Shown here: one piece after another, positions 12,798-24,742 of the stretch | How the letters are laid out: every line of letters starts with the position of its first letter | Numbering within the stretch: the first letter of the stretch is position 1 | NCBI GenBank assembly: GCA_037892935.1 | Contig: JAYXKI010000007.1 | Span: 1,736,001 to 1,800,000 of the forward strand | Length of the DNA stretch: 64,000 bases | Direction of reading: 5' to 3' | Source: Phlebopus portentosus | Lineage: Eukaryota > Basidiomycota > Agaricomycetes > Boletales > Boletinellaceae | Notes under the pieces: model-generated | Database searches by the model: none | What the model saw: the letters and a program-made list of their open reading frames with translations, nothing else | Told to the model about the DNA's origin: nothing | Made by a program: the position numbers and the translations under genes

Positions 12798-15700
12798 AAG
12801 ATACTGTATCTTGTTTCGATGATGTCATGTATCATGAATTGTCTCCACTTCATATTCCACTTGGCCCTCTACTTCAATAGGTGGTGGCTCATCTAAAGTG
12901 GGTCTTCTAGAATAGTCCTTTTACTTGTAAGGCCTGAGAAGACTTGCATGGAATACAGGGTGTATCAGAAGGGTTTCAGGTAAGCGTAATCTGAATGACA
13001 CTTGTCCAACTGCCTTCTTGACTTTATAAGGGCCTGCCCATTTCATTGCAAGTTTCTTTGTTGGTTCCAATTGACTGAGATTCCTCATGTCTAGTAACAC
13101 TTCATCTCCTAGCTTGTACTCTGGCAGTTTGCCTTGATGCAGGTCTGCATAAAGCTTTATTACCTTATTCACTTGTCTAATTGAATTATAGGCTTCTTAC
13201 TGTACTTGTCAAAGCTTCTCTAGGTGATTTATTGCTTCTGGCACATTTGAATCACTGGTCTCCACTACATCCAGGTGAGGGTGCCATCCATACAGTGCAT
13301 AGAGTGGTGACTGATGAGTGGTACTGTGTTTTCAATTGTTATAGGTAAATTCTGCCATATCAATGTACTCTGCCCAATCTGTTTGGCAGTAGGACACATA
13401 GCAGTGTAAGTACTGTTCGAGTTCTTGATTAAGTCGCTCAGTTTGACCATCGGTTTGTGGGTGATACACTGTACTAGTTTTCCAATTGACATTGATGAGT
13501 TTGTAGAACTCCTTGAGGAATTGCACAGTGAAGTTGCTACCTCGGTCAGAGATTACTTATTTAGGGGCCCCATAGTATTTGAAGATGTGTTAGTGAAATA
13601 AGCGTGCCAACTGCTTAGTATTGGGTATCCCCTCATAAGGAATGAACTTCCCCATTTTAGTGAGTTTGTCCACTATAACAAGTATCAAACTGTAGCCTTC
13701 ATTGCTGACTGGTAAATTGGTAATTAGGTCACAGGTTATGGTTTCCTATAGTTGATGCAGTGCCTGCAACAGTTGGAGCAGCGGATTTTAAAACTGTTGA
13801 ATTGGTTTTGCACGTTGACATATGTCACAGGATGAGATATATTCTCAGATCATCTCTTCCATCTTTGGCCAATAGTATGATCGCTTTATAAGCTCTATGG
13901 TCTTTTCTGCTCCTGAGTGGCCTGCGAGCTTGTGGTCATGGCACCTTCAGATTAGCAACACTTTTAGGTTGGTGGATGGCAGGACATATAATGCATTAGT
14001 TACATAGTGCAAGCCATTCCTATAACTGTAGCTGTTGCTCTTCTTGATTGCCAATATTTCCTTCTTGGCCTCCTCAGTATTGTAGTGCCTCTTGATCATT
14101 TGAATGATCAGATCAGAGATAGTGACCATTTCTGTTTCTAGCCTGTATAGACCATTGATCTCAGTTTGTCACAATATCTGTTGCTTGATCGTATCAGGCA
14201 GTAGCAAGGTAACTCCTAAGTTATCCTTGTCCTCTGGCATATAATCCACTCATCATGATAGTGCATCTGCCTAATTCTTCTTACCTGGCCAATGGAGAAT
14301 CTTGAAGTTATATTATGATAACTCTAGTGCCCATCTTGCTTAACGTCTTGTTAGGTTCTGCGCTGTTATGAAGTATTGGAGGTTTGCATAATCGCTTCAG
14401 ATGGTTATTGGTTTCTTTATTCCTTCCAATAGGTGTCTCCAATGTCCAAGTGCTTTTATGATTGCTAGCATCTCTTTGTCATGTGTCGGATAATTTTGTT
14501 GAGCACTTAATAGTGTCTTCGATATGAAACCTAAAGGTCTCAGTTCTCCTTGGTCATCTTCTTGTTGTAAGACTGCACTAATCACTACATCGGATGCATC
14601 AGTTTCCAATGTGTATAGTTTGTCTGGCTTTGGCATTGCCAATGTCACTTCAGTTTTGAATGCCTTCTTGATACTTTTAAAAGCTTTGTCCTATGCTTCT
14701 GTCCAAATGAACTTGTGATCCTTCTTGATAAGTTTATCAATAGGTGTATATAAATTGGCATAGTTCCTGATGAATCTTTGGTAGAAGTTGCAAAAGTCTT
14801 GAGACTTTTAGATCTGTCATTTTGTCTTTGATATTGGCCATTCTCGTATTGCTTTGAGTTTGTAAGGATCCATTTGAATGCCTTTTGTTCCTACTACAAA
14901 TCCCAGATAGTTGAGTTGGGTTTGGAGAAAATGACATTTCTCAATTTTAAGATAGATGTCAAGTTCTCAGCATTTCTGTAGAATTGCCCTGAGAAGTGTC
15001 CAGTGCTCCTCTTCAGTTTGCGCTTGGCCAATGAGGTCATCTAGATAGTTTAGTGCCTCTTCTGTTCTGAGCCAATATTCAAAGTTATCATTCATGAATT
15101 GTTAGAATACTGCAGGTGAGTTCTTCATTCCAAACATTATGACCTTTAGCTTGTAGACTGCATTGCCAACTTGGAATGCTGCCTTCCATTTATCTCCTTC
15201 TCGAATTCTCAGATTGTTGTATCCTGATTGCATATCGAGTGTAAAGAAGAATTTTCCTTTCTCCAGTTTCTCTGATAGAATGCTCATAATTAGTATTGGA
15301 TATAGATCTGATACTGTTGCTTTGTTGATGTCTTGGTAATCGGTTACTGCTTGTGCTCCTCTATCTTTCTTTCCAACAAAGAAGACTGGTGCTGCTACTG
15401 GACATTGTTCATGTGAGTGAACCTTCTCGATCCATCCTTTGTCCAATAATTCTTGGACATAGGCATTGAGTGCTGCCTGCTCTTCTTGTGTGAGCTTGAT
15501 AATAGGCCTTGGTTTCGGTAATGGTACTCCTTCCTTGAGGTTTATTGCCATATCCTATTTTGTATGCTTAGGTAACCTCCTTGATCTATCTGGATCAAAT
15601 ACGTCTGCATAGTCTGCAATTTGCTTTGGTAGGAGTTTTCACCAATCTCATTTCTCTGTGCTGAGTAATCCTTCTGCAGCTACCTTCTGCTGCAAATACT

Positions 15701-16900
15701 GCTATAATACTGAACTCGCTTTGTTCAATAGTTGTGAGACTTAGTTCCTTGGTGACCAATTTCATTTAAGGTCTAGCTATAGCTTTTCAGTGAGCTCTTC
15801 CTTTCTAGTAAGGGTAGTTGGTTGATCAGTCATTCTGAGCCTTTCGATATCTAGTGGCTCTATATCATGCATAGGAGTGTCTTCTGTTGTCTCCTGCTCA
15901 TCTTGCATATCAATATCACTGTCTTCAACTGCCCATCTTGTACGCTTTGGTGTGAGAGTTGCTTCTCTGAGTGGTATTGGTCTTGGTGTTCAATTTTGTT
16001 TCATTTCTACCATTCATTTGTTATGATATTGTTTCTCTGGTGAATGTATACTAGTTGTCATTCTAGGGTTTTCCTTTGGTACTGGCTGGATTTCTTCACC
16101 ATCTAGTTTCTTCTGTACCAGTGGTAGTGGTTGCCTTCTTTGTAATGGCTGTTTCTTCCATCGCTTAGGAGAGTCATTTATTTTCTCCTGTTCATCTCAG
16201 TTATGCTTGCCTATTACTTTAGTAACTTTACCTTCAGATGTCTGGTACAATTGCCATGCTGGGATCATCCTTCTTGGTATGTGCCTTGTTCATCATTGTA
16301 CTGTAATCATTCCTTCAAATGATTATCTCGATGTAGAGTCTGGTATATTTTCTATGCTCGGACTCTTTGCTTCATCTGCCTTCTTCAGCTGTTCTGGTTT
16401 CAGTGTTACTGGTCGACTTTCCAATTTTGCTTGCAGCTTTGTCTCTTAAGAGTTTCCATTGTTGCTTTCCCTCCATGGTGCAAATAGTATTCCTAGTGCT
16501 CCAGAGTGTCAATAGTTGTCTCTGTTCTGAGCTTGTTGCTTTGTGTTATGCCTAAGTCTTGTCCTATCAGATTTGTCTTTCCTTTACTGCTTTTACTTGC
16601 GCTTTCTGCACTTTCGCTTCTTGATAGCTTGTATGATGTTGAGCTCAGATGGTATCACATTACTATTCCAATTCCATATTTGATTCTTCCAATTAATTTC
16701 TGGATTGACTTTGGCCAAATAGTCAATGCCTAGGATTACTTGATCCTGTCCTGTAGTTACTACTGCCAGTGTTTGTAGCTGCAGCTTAGGTCCATCAAAG
16801 ATTAGTGAGTAGACCTCATGTGTGATTGCTTCTCCTTAATTGGGGCTTTTATCAGTATTATTTAGGGGTCAAGGGTGATCAAGCCTCTTCTTGAATAGGT
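12798..16900 (-). pseudogene. Pol remnant of A1
   Basis: Segments collinear with A2 pol are readable on the minus strand. They include an integrase C-terminal region (KLPEYKLGDEVLLDMRNLSQ, 12921-13172), the integrase core with YHPQTDGQTERLNQELEQYL (about 13390-13470), RNase H-like LETDASDVVISAVLQQ (about 14560-14610), and RT with GVPLPKPRPIIKLTQEEQAA through FTLDMQSGYNNLRI (15102-15551). The protease region lies further right, near 16730-16900. Stops separate each block. The chromodomain code lies next to the B2 insertion at 12798. Confidence 0.8.
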
Positions 16901-17203
16901 TATGGTGTCATACCAAGGTGGGGTATATCATACTACATATTGCTCTGGAATTGATTAATACTTGGACTGCTAGGGTCTTTGTTCCAACCTTTACTCAAAT
17001 GGGTAATTGAGGATGCAATGCATGTATTGGCAATCACTTATTATACATCGCTTCACTGGGGTTGAGCCCAGGAGGTATGAAACTCTGGTTGTTGAAACTA
17101 TTCTTGCTACCCTTTGTACTCTCGCATTGCGCAGTCTCATTCAATGGAGGTTCTAGTCTTTTCCCTGTTGCTCTTTACTTGCTAGGGATTTCCAGAAGTT
17201 GTT

Positions 17204-19430
17204 TTAGTATTCTTCATCATGCTTGCAAGTATAGCCTGCTGATTCATCTTCTCTAGCCCATGCTATGTGATCATAGTGGACTGGCCTTCGACAATGAGGG
17301 TTGGGACATGTTTCCTTGAAATTCACAGTTCGTGCTGTCATCGGCTTTTGTTTCTGACCATTTGTTCTCTTCTTCGGCTGTCCTGAGGAAGAACCCTTTT
17401 GCTTCCTTGGTGCTTTGCAATTCTTCGAGTAGTGTCCAATCTTTTCACAGTTGTAGCATTTTGCTCCCTTCTTTAGCAAGCCTCAGAGTGCATCTACATC
17501 CATAGCATCTGGATTACATTTTGATTGTTGTATTAGTGGTCAAAATAATAATTGCCCATTTGTCTTGAATCTCGGAGTATATGTCTGACTTCTAATCAGC
17601 TTCTGTCTTGCATCCACACCTGCTAAGTTGCTTGTCTATGTTATCTATTCTTCCAGTTTGTACTTTTCAAAAGCATCAGGTTGTACAGATTCAACTTGTT
17701 ATTTGACCCAATTATCTAGTCCTTTGACATAGATGTACTTGAGCATAGTAGCATCAATTGATGGTAGTGCTCTAGCTCTGAGTCATTAAAATTCATCATT
17801 GTATGCCCTGATGCTTGATTCTTTTTGCTGGATGCATAAGAGATGGAATAGTGCTTCTTGTTATCCAACTATTGGATGTCCTGCTCAGACTCTCATTCAA
17901 TCCAACATCTCTTTCAAGGATGTGAACATTTCTCCTCCATTTAGATCAATAATTGCTGGTACTAGTTTCAGCTTTCCTTTATCATTGAATGATATCAAGG
18001 TCTGCTTCTCTGCAAACTAATTGTAACTGTTGCCTTCGAGTGCTGCAAATAGACTCTTTGCAATCTCGTCCTCACTCTTGATTCCATGCTGTGCTAACTT
18101 TGAAATACATCAGCTGACCCACAGGTCAATATCTTTGCTTTGCTTGTTATAGTACTTTAGCAATTTGATACTGTGTTTAGAGAGTTGTGTCTGAAGAGTT
18201 TATAGTTGCGTCTCCAGGATCTGAACTTTCTAGTCGGTGGTTGACATGATCATATGTGATTATAGGCACTGCTGACAGCAAATATGTAGCTGGATGTTCT
18301 GGTGCTTGGGTTATTACTGAACTACTGGTTGGTACTTGGAGTGTAGTGCTTCAACTGTTAAACCCTTGCAACAAGTATGGGTTTATTGCTCGTGATAACT
18401 CCTCACCTAATGATACTGTTCCATCAGAAGTATGCTCTGTTTAATGATGTAGCTCTTGAATTCATTGAGCTTCCTATCTGAGATATTCTATGTGCTTGAG
18501 TATGCTCCTTGCAGTACTTTCTGTTGTTTGTACTGATGCAATCAATGTCAAGTAGGCTTGTTGACTTGATTTGACTATTTGTCCTAGTGTCAGGAGTGCT
18601 TCTCGTAAGTTGCTAATGTCTTCTGCAATGTTTGGTGTCAATTGAATGATCCTTGTGAGTTCTGTAGTTGCTGTTTTAACTGTTTGGATGCGCTGCTCAT
18701 AAGTATTAAGTGTATTGCATAAACATCTTATCTCGTCTTGAACTACTGATATCTCCGTAGTGACTTGTTAGCTTAGAAGTATCACTGATTGATCTAGTGA
18801 ATCATCATTTCAATACAGTGTTGCTACTTGTGCTCCTAGTCCATTGGTGTTAATCTCAAGTGCTTCGAGTCACTCTCCAACTGTAGTTGCATATGCTCTG
18901 CTCAGCAGGTTGTTATTTGCTTGAGCTCTCGCTTGACTAGTTTGTAGTCCTTCAAGTCATACTATTCTCTCTCGTAGAGATAGTATTATGGGTAGATATT
19001 CATTGTCTGTTTGGGTGGCAGTTCCCCAAAGAATGTCTCTATCCAGTTCTAATCTTGATATCCTTCCTTGGATATGATTCAGTTTACTATCTCAGTGTGA
19101 TCCTGATCTCATTTAGTTATTCATTCAGTTACTTGTCCTCTGGTTGTTATTTCTTCCACTTGAGTTCTCTGAATAGTTCATTAACCATATTTCTCGCCTA
19201 TGGCTTCAGGTGTATCATTATGAGGTATGGTAGACTAAGCCGTTTCTTTCTCGTCAAATGTAGCAATAGTAGATGGTACCTTTGCTACTTTAGTTGTTGT
19301 TATTTGTATGCTCCCAACTACAGGGCTACCAGATGCCTTTGCTATTAGGTACACTTCATTGGTAAAGGGGTTATGATAATAGATGTGTGATTTGAGTGAA
19401 TCAGGTTTGTTCTTTAGGATGTGCACTTGT
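17204..19430 (-). pseudogene. Gag remnant of A1
   Basis: The zinc knuckle CYNCEKIGHYSKNC (about 17417-17458) is preserved, with a basic Lys/Arg/Gly-rich flank. Further right, the N-terminal Gag segment HILKNKPDSLKSHIYYHNP (about 19370-19426) matches A2. The middle part, corresponding to the capsid-like LFAALESNSYDWFAEKQ region of A2, is recognisable only in pieces. Gag packages the element RNA in virus-like particles; this copy is inactive. Confidence 0.75.
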
Positions 19431-19573
19431 TCTAAGAAATAGGTTTGCTAATCTTGAAACTAGCAGTATCAATAGGGACTTGAGGTTGACAGTCCTTACC
19501 TTGATAAAACTCTAGCCAAGAACCTTGCTCATGAGAGATGGTGTTAAAACTAGCGAGTAATCTTTTAATCCAA

Positions 19574-21163
19574 TGTTAGAGGTGTAGGTCCGGGGTTACA
19601 CCAGTTTTGATCCTTTTGCCTAAGCAACAGTATATTGTGCAGAGGTGATCTATCTATCCACATTTAGCTGTACTATGTAGTCCTCTTACTATCCTTCCTA
19701 GTTGCAGTCCTGATTAGAGATGCTTTCAGAGACAAGGTAAAGTAAGAGCAGATTGGGATTTTCAAGAGGTGTAGTAGTACAAAGCATACAGTCGTGTTAG
19801 AACACTATCACCAGTGTGTTAAGACACTATCACTATGTGTTAAGAGGATTGAAAGATGGGGGAAAGAGGGCCTACTTCTAATGCTATTTATGCTTTTTAG
19901 ATAATTCATTTTCCATCCTATTTCTTACTCATCTTCTCTCTACTTTACTCCACCTTGCTCCACCTTTCTCCACTTCTCTTTATCATTATATCACTCCCTT
20001 CGTCATTCTGCTCCACTGAGCACCACTTTACTCCAATGTATCTCCACTATGACAGAATTCTGTGAGGTTGCTGACTGAGACAATAGAGATACTGTTCTAG
20101 TATAGAAAGCTCTACTGTTAGTGCTCTATTATGACATTGATTCCATCACCAGATGGGATTGTGGCTCTTAGTGCAATGTAAGCAGCTCGATATGTGACTC
20201 TTCGCTGTTCATCTTGTAGTCTGAAGGGTGTAAGCACAACTCGCACATCGGTATTGAGATGTCAGGTTGGTGTAGAGTATGGTCCAATGTATACCATGAA
20301 CTGTATAAGTTCCGCTAGGGGATGCAGTTGTGTTCGAGTGACTAGCCATGCTTTGCCTGAGAGTCGAATATTGTGAATGTATTGCCATATCCTTTGTTGG
20401 AGTACCAGTTATAGTTGCTTGGTGTCCAGGTTTGCGTTCCTTAGTAAATAAAGGTTTGCTTATACTGTAGAGGCTGGACATGAGTTGTGCAGCTCTGGCT
20501 TGTACCATTCTATTATCCGCTAAGTTATTGGGTCTGCAGCTTGAAGGGTTCGAGTTATAACAGTGAGTTCTTCATGTTGCTTGAGTATTATAGGATTTAG
20601 TGGATTGGCATGTAATGTTTCTTCTATGTGACATTAGACTTCAATTTAGCAGTCACGTGTTTCACAGGTAGCATGACATACTATAAAGTATATCTCATAA
20701 AGGACTATGTACACTCAGGCACAAGTCTGACAGTGCTAGAATGCTAGTGATGTCTCCATTGGACTTAGATTAGCCTTTAGACTTTAGTCATTAGGTGTTA
20801 GGCTTTGGTAGTTGTGTTCTAGACTTCTCGAGCTTCTAGTAGTTTTGATTGCTTCTTGACTTCTTTTGATCAGGTCGGATCGGGAGTTTGGTCAGTGATG
20901 TTAAGGTGATGGTTGGTGGTAGTAAATCGGTGGTGGTAATTACCAGTCAGTGGTGTTAAGTAGTCTGTAGGGTTATGTACTTGTGGCGTGCTTTTTAGGT
21001 GCTCGCATATTGCTATTGATACCTATGACTATTGCCTTAGTTACGTGAATAGTAGTTTGGCTTCAGTGACTGCTGGACTGTTACTAGTCACATTTGGAAT
21101 GCTAATCCTGTTGATCTGCTGATCATGTCAATCTTGATGCGAGTTTTTGAGCAGATCCTTTCA
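19574..21163 (-). repeat. 5' LTR of A1
   Basis: The plus-strand ends are TGTTAGAGG and CCTTTCA, so the ends are canonical TG..CA. It matches 2319-3912 over its whole length, with many transitions. Immediately left (19558-19573), the element-sense sequence reads TTGGATTAAAAGAT, the A1 version of the primer-binding site described for A2. The second ACTAC duplication follows at 21164. Confidence 0.92.
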
Positions 21164-22299
21164 ACTACTTGTCAGTTAGCTCCATCTTGATAGGCTAGAG
21201 GTGGAACCGAAAGTAGGATGTCATTCAAACAGGTCTGGCCTCAGATAATCACCTTATCTTTGAAGTTGATGACTAAGCAGAAGACATTAAGATAAATGAT
21301 AAATTAGATACTTATAGATAACTGAACCTTATATGTCATCCATGAGAATATCTAGTGTTAGCCCCAGAGAAGACTAATTTGAAGTATCATATTATTGATT
21401 AAAAGAGAGAGGGCTATCAATATGGATGAGGACTAACTTACCACTTTGATTCCAAGCAGAGACTATATTGTTTGGGTCAATATTAGCTAGGCGAATTTGT
21501 TCTTATACATTTTCCTAAGATACAATAAATCTTTTTGGCTTTATATAGAGATGATAACAAGGTTAGTACCAGGCTTAGTAACAGGTAGAAGCTATAGTGA
21601 TGTGATTGGTGGCTATCTTGGATACTATCAGAACATGTCAAAGTTATTCAGACCTCAATGGGCAAGATAGGGGTTTATTATCTGCATGATAGAGACCAGG
21701 TTTCATTTAATGTCATCCTTTAAAGATATACTTCAGAGGACACATCACAGGTGAGCATTCGATGATAACAAAATCAAGTATGAGCCAAAGGTAGGTCTTT
21801 CTATTATGTTAGGTGAATGAATCGAAAGGTTAATCTGAGGTAGGCTAGTACAGCAACAAATAAGTAATAATGAGTTAAATCTGAAGTTGTCATGACTAGC
21901 AGGCATCTAAGGTATACTTAAGCTTGAGCTATCACATGCTAAGTCACAGTAAAGGTAAGTAGATTTTCAAAATAAGAAAGTATAAGAGTAAATACCTAAG
22001 TCACAGTAAAGGTAAGTAGAATAGAAAGATAAGGAAATAAAGAAGTCAAACTATCTACTTATATAGACTTCAAACATGTAAAAGACCTACTCTAATAAGA
22101 AGTCACATATTAAAGAGGTAAGGTGATTAGTAAGTATCTTAGTCAGAAAGAACAGATTTAGTTATAGCTGATGACTGAAGATGAATAAGCCATGACAGAG
22201 GGAACAGAATTAGTAAAAGGAGATTAGTTATGTAAAAAAAAAAAAAATAAGATAGATGATGATATAAGAAAATAAAATAAAAATGTTTGAGTCTTAACA
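21164..22299 (-). mobile_element. 5' end of Gypsy family B copy B3 (leader plus LTR)
   Basis: 21164-21806 aligns with the B1 leader and Gag start (53760-54190), for example GTCAGTTAGCTCCATCTTG matching B1 GTCAGTTAGCTCCACCTTG. 21807-22299 is a family B LTR beginning TGTTAGG and ending CTTAACA. The primer-binding sequence GTCTTTCTATT (21796-21806) is unchanged relative to B1. Together with 2016-2318 this is one B3 element split by A1. Its 3' half is missing at the 2015 breakpoint. Confidence 0.82.
21807..22299 (-). repeat. 5' LTR of B3
   Basis: It shares with B1 the duplicated GTAAAGGTAAGTAGA-type repeat, the TATATAGACTT block and the terminal A-rich segment (here with a 13-A run near 22236). 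The overall length is about 493 bp, slightly longer than the B1 LTR. Divergence from B1 is high. Confidence 0.85.
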
Positions 22300-22309
22300 C
22301 TTGTACTAT

Positions 22310-23570
22310 TGGTGGCCAGCCTGCTTAAGGCTATAAATTAACTTGATTAGTTTAAGAACAAATTCAGGGCCAAAGTAGTTCTCAAATCTTTCAGGCTGGG
22401 TCCTGTAGATATTACACTCCATCTCACCATTGAGAAAAGTAGTAGAGATGTCAACACTATACAGCTTAAGGTTTTCAAATGCAGCTAATGCTAGAATAGC
22501 TCTAAGTGTAGCCTACTTAGCTATAGGAGCAAACACCTGAGAGAACTCAAGACCTGGTTGCTATGAGAAGCCCTTAGCTATTAGTCTTGCCTTATATCTA
22601 TCTACAGACCCATCTGCCTTATGCTTAAGCTTGAATACCTATCTATATTTAATAGAATTTCTGCTAGGAGGGAGCCTGACTAGCTCAAAAGTGCTATTCT
22701 CAATTAAACTGATAAACTCCTCTATAGCTACCTTTTTTTAAAGGTCTATATCAAGGCATCCTTTGATGTTTTTTCACTGATAGGGTTCAGAACTAATGTG
22801 TTACACACCTTGTGTAAAGAACACATACTTAGAGCAATTGGATGACTGGAATGCATATTCTAGAGCATCTTTATAAGACAGATAGATATTCTCTAGTTCT
22901 GCATTAGCACCAAAATCTATTAGGCCAGCAAAAATCAGTGCTTCAGCTTGCAACTCCTCTTTTAACATAATATCTAGTTCATCAGGTAAGTTACTGTCTA
23001 TCTCAATATCCTGCTCTGACTGTTCTACAACATCTGACTAAGCTGCAGAGTCAGTATCAGAAGCAGTGTCAGATGCAGTGTCAGATGCAATTAGCTCTAC
23101 TGAGTTGAAGTTAAAGTGCTGTGGTAGAATAGGAGAGCCTGACATACATCTAGAAAGGTACTGTCTATTAGAAGTGTAATTCTGACACTCTTACTATTTT
23201 GTAGTTTATTGTTTTGCTTATATTCTTCCTTATATCTGCTTTCTTGATCATATGATGCTTATATAATCTTTTATAAAAGTAGCACAATTCATTAGTGAGT
23301 ACTCTACATCAAGTGTACTCACCACTGGGCTCAGTGGTCCCTTGCTGGATTTGTATGCTCTAACAGATTATGAGCCTTGAGCTCTAACTGTCTGCACTGC
23401 TGCATTTTTGAGTTTTTAGATTTAGAGAGCTGCTACTATTGTCAGAGATGTATTTAATATTTTAGACTGGCCTTTTGGTGTGTTCCTAGTGTTCTTATCA
23501 CCTTCTGTACCCTTCTGTGCAGTTTCTACAGTCCCAGAGCCCTTGGCCTTCTTTTTTGGCCTTTATTAGT
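22310..23570 (-). pseudogene. Ty1/Copia pol remnant (integrase tail to reverse transcriptase)
   Basis: Minus-strand translation gives the typical Copia RT start. It reads SVDRYKARLIAKGF, LEFSQVFAPIAK, a LYSVDISTTFLNGEMECNIY region (family consensus Q-x-D-V-x-T-A-F-L-N-G-x-L) and LIKLIYSLKQAGHQ. These fall in about 22310-22640. Upstream in the same sense (about 22640-23150) lies an acidic linker rich in Asp and Ser, then a lower-complexity region to about 23570. Stops and missing codons make it non-functional. The right half of RT is cut at the B3 LTR edge near 22300. Confidence 0.8.
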
Positions 23571-24554
23571 ATTAAATCCTCTTAAAACTCTGCTGCTTGA
23601 TTGCTTCACAACCGTTTAGCCGTTTTTAACGTTTTTTAGCACGTTTACTCGGCCTATATAGACCTACTGTTCTGCCAAGTTTCAGCTTAATCCGTGATGA
23701 TTTAACACTGCTATAGCCCTATCACTTTTGGCTATTTTTAAAGTTGTATTACCTATTCTGGGCAAACCACTGATCTGTTTCTTACGAAACTTAGCATGTC
23801 TATTTGGCCTATTTTTGCATTCTCTGTCGCAAAGTTTCAGCCAAATCAGTTAAGAACTCACTGACTTATTGAAGGATCTTTGTTTTATATTTTATTTTGG
23901 CAACTTTTGATTTTCTCAACAACTGCTAATCCAATCTAGATGCCCTTTAGTGTGCATACAGCTCCTATAACTGTGCATACTTTCACCAACTTTCAGATTG
24001 ATTGGCTACAGTTTAACTGTGCTGTAAGCTGTTCTTATACTAATGAAAATTATTGATTGCTATTAATCTGCTGATCCAATCTGCATTCTCTTTGCACCGT
24101 TTGATTTGGCTCATTTCTCTTTATCTGCATGCCTATTTGTGCACCATTGCACCTATCCATTTCCTCTCCACACTACATTTTGTATCTGGTAGCTCTAGTA
24201 TTAATTAGTGTATAGCTCTATCATTGTTAGATCAGCCTAGCCTACCTGTGAAGCTTGCCTGCCTGGCCTTAGTTCACTAGTTGTAGTCACTCTCTGAGTG
24301 TTTACTTAAGCTTAGAGCCTCTCTTAGTCAGCAGTGCTTGTAGAGTCTTAGCAGACTAACAGACCAGCACTGTCTTATAGCAAATCTGTGTATACTTCAG
24401 TGACTGTAGAAGACTGCACTGATTGGCATTGATCTATCACCTCCAGACATAAATTTGTTAGTGCTCTCTCTCTCACTACTCCCCTCTCCTCACTGCTTAT
24501 TTTCTTTTGAGCATATCATCTGTCTACTCTTATCCACATCTCATTCTCATCATC
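23571..24554 (+). other. Probable Copia LTR and leader, no gene
   Basis: No ORF or recognised domain is seen. The stretch sits between the minus-strand Copia pol remnant and a plus-strand Copia gag starting at 24555, so an LTR plus leader is the simplest reading. It contains CCGTTTAGCCGTTTTTAACG (near 23630) and a polypyrimidine-rich CTCTCTCTCACTACTCCCC (near 24470). I could not find the second LTR copy, so the limits are not fixed. Confidence 0.35.
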
Positions 24555-24742
24555 ATGTCTGAACTTACAACCTCTGAGACACTATTTACCATCACTAAGT
24601 TTAATAACAGCAATTACTCTATCTGAAAGTATGATATATATGCTGTACTTCAAGTCAAGAAGTTATAATACCTGACCTCTGGTCAGAAAGTTAAGCCTAG
24701 TGCTCTAGCAGAGGCTGTCCAGCTCTGAGAAGAGAAGGCTGA
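24555..24742 (+). pseudogene. Ty1/Copia gag, first part (interrupted by A2)
   Basis: The ORF opens with an ATG at 24555 followed by MSELTTSETLFTITKFNNSN, then a Y-S-I-(stop)-K-Y segment, where the family has Trp, and a VQL(stop)EEKAD end. It resembles the N-terminus of Copia Gag (UBN2 / gag-polypeptide type: a short lead-in, then a Leu/Asn-rich W-region). It is cut at 24742 by A2. The frame continues exactly at 37100 as QAVGLIYQRLEHSMQ once one GCTGA copy is removed, which confirms the nested insertion. Confidence 0.75.

Larger units (their letters stand above)
2319..21163 (-). mobile_element. Gypsy family A copy A1, nearly full length, interrupted by B2
   Basis: The ends are two LTRs of about 1.59 kb in minus orientation. 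ACTAC flanks both sides (2314-2318 and 21164-21168), a perfect 5-bp target-site duplication. Subtracting B2 (6350-12797) leaves about 12.4 kb, matching A2 (12,352 bp). From right to left it holds the 5' LTR, primer-binding site, gag, pol, extra 3' ORF, antisense ORF, polypurine tract and 3' LTR. All protein frames carry many stops. The element sits inside family B copy B3. Confidence 0.93.
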
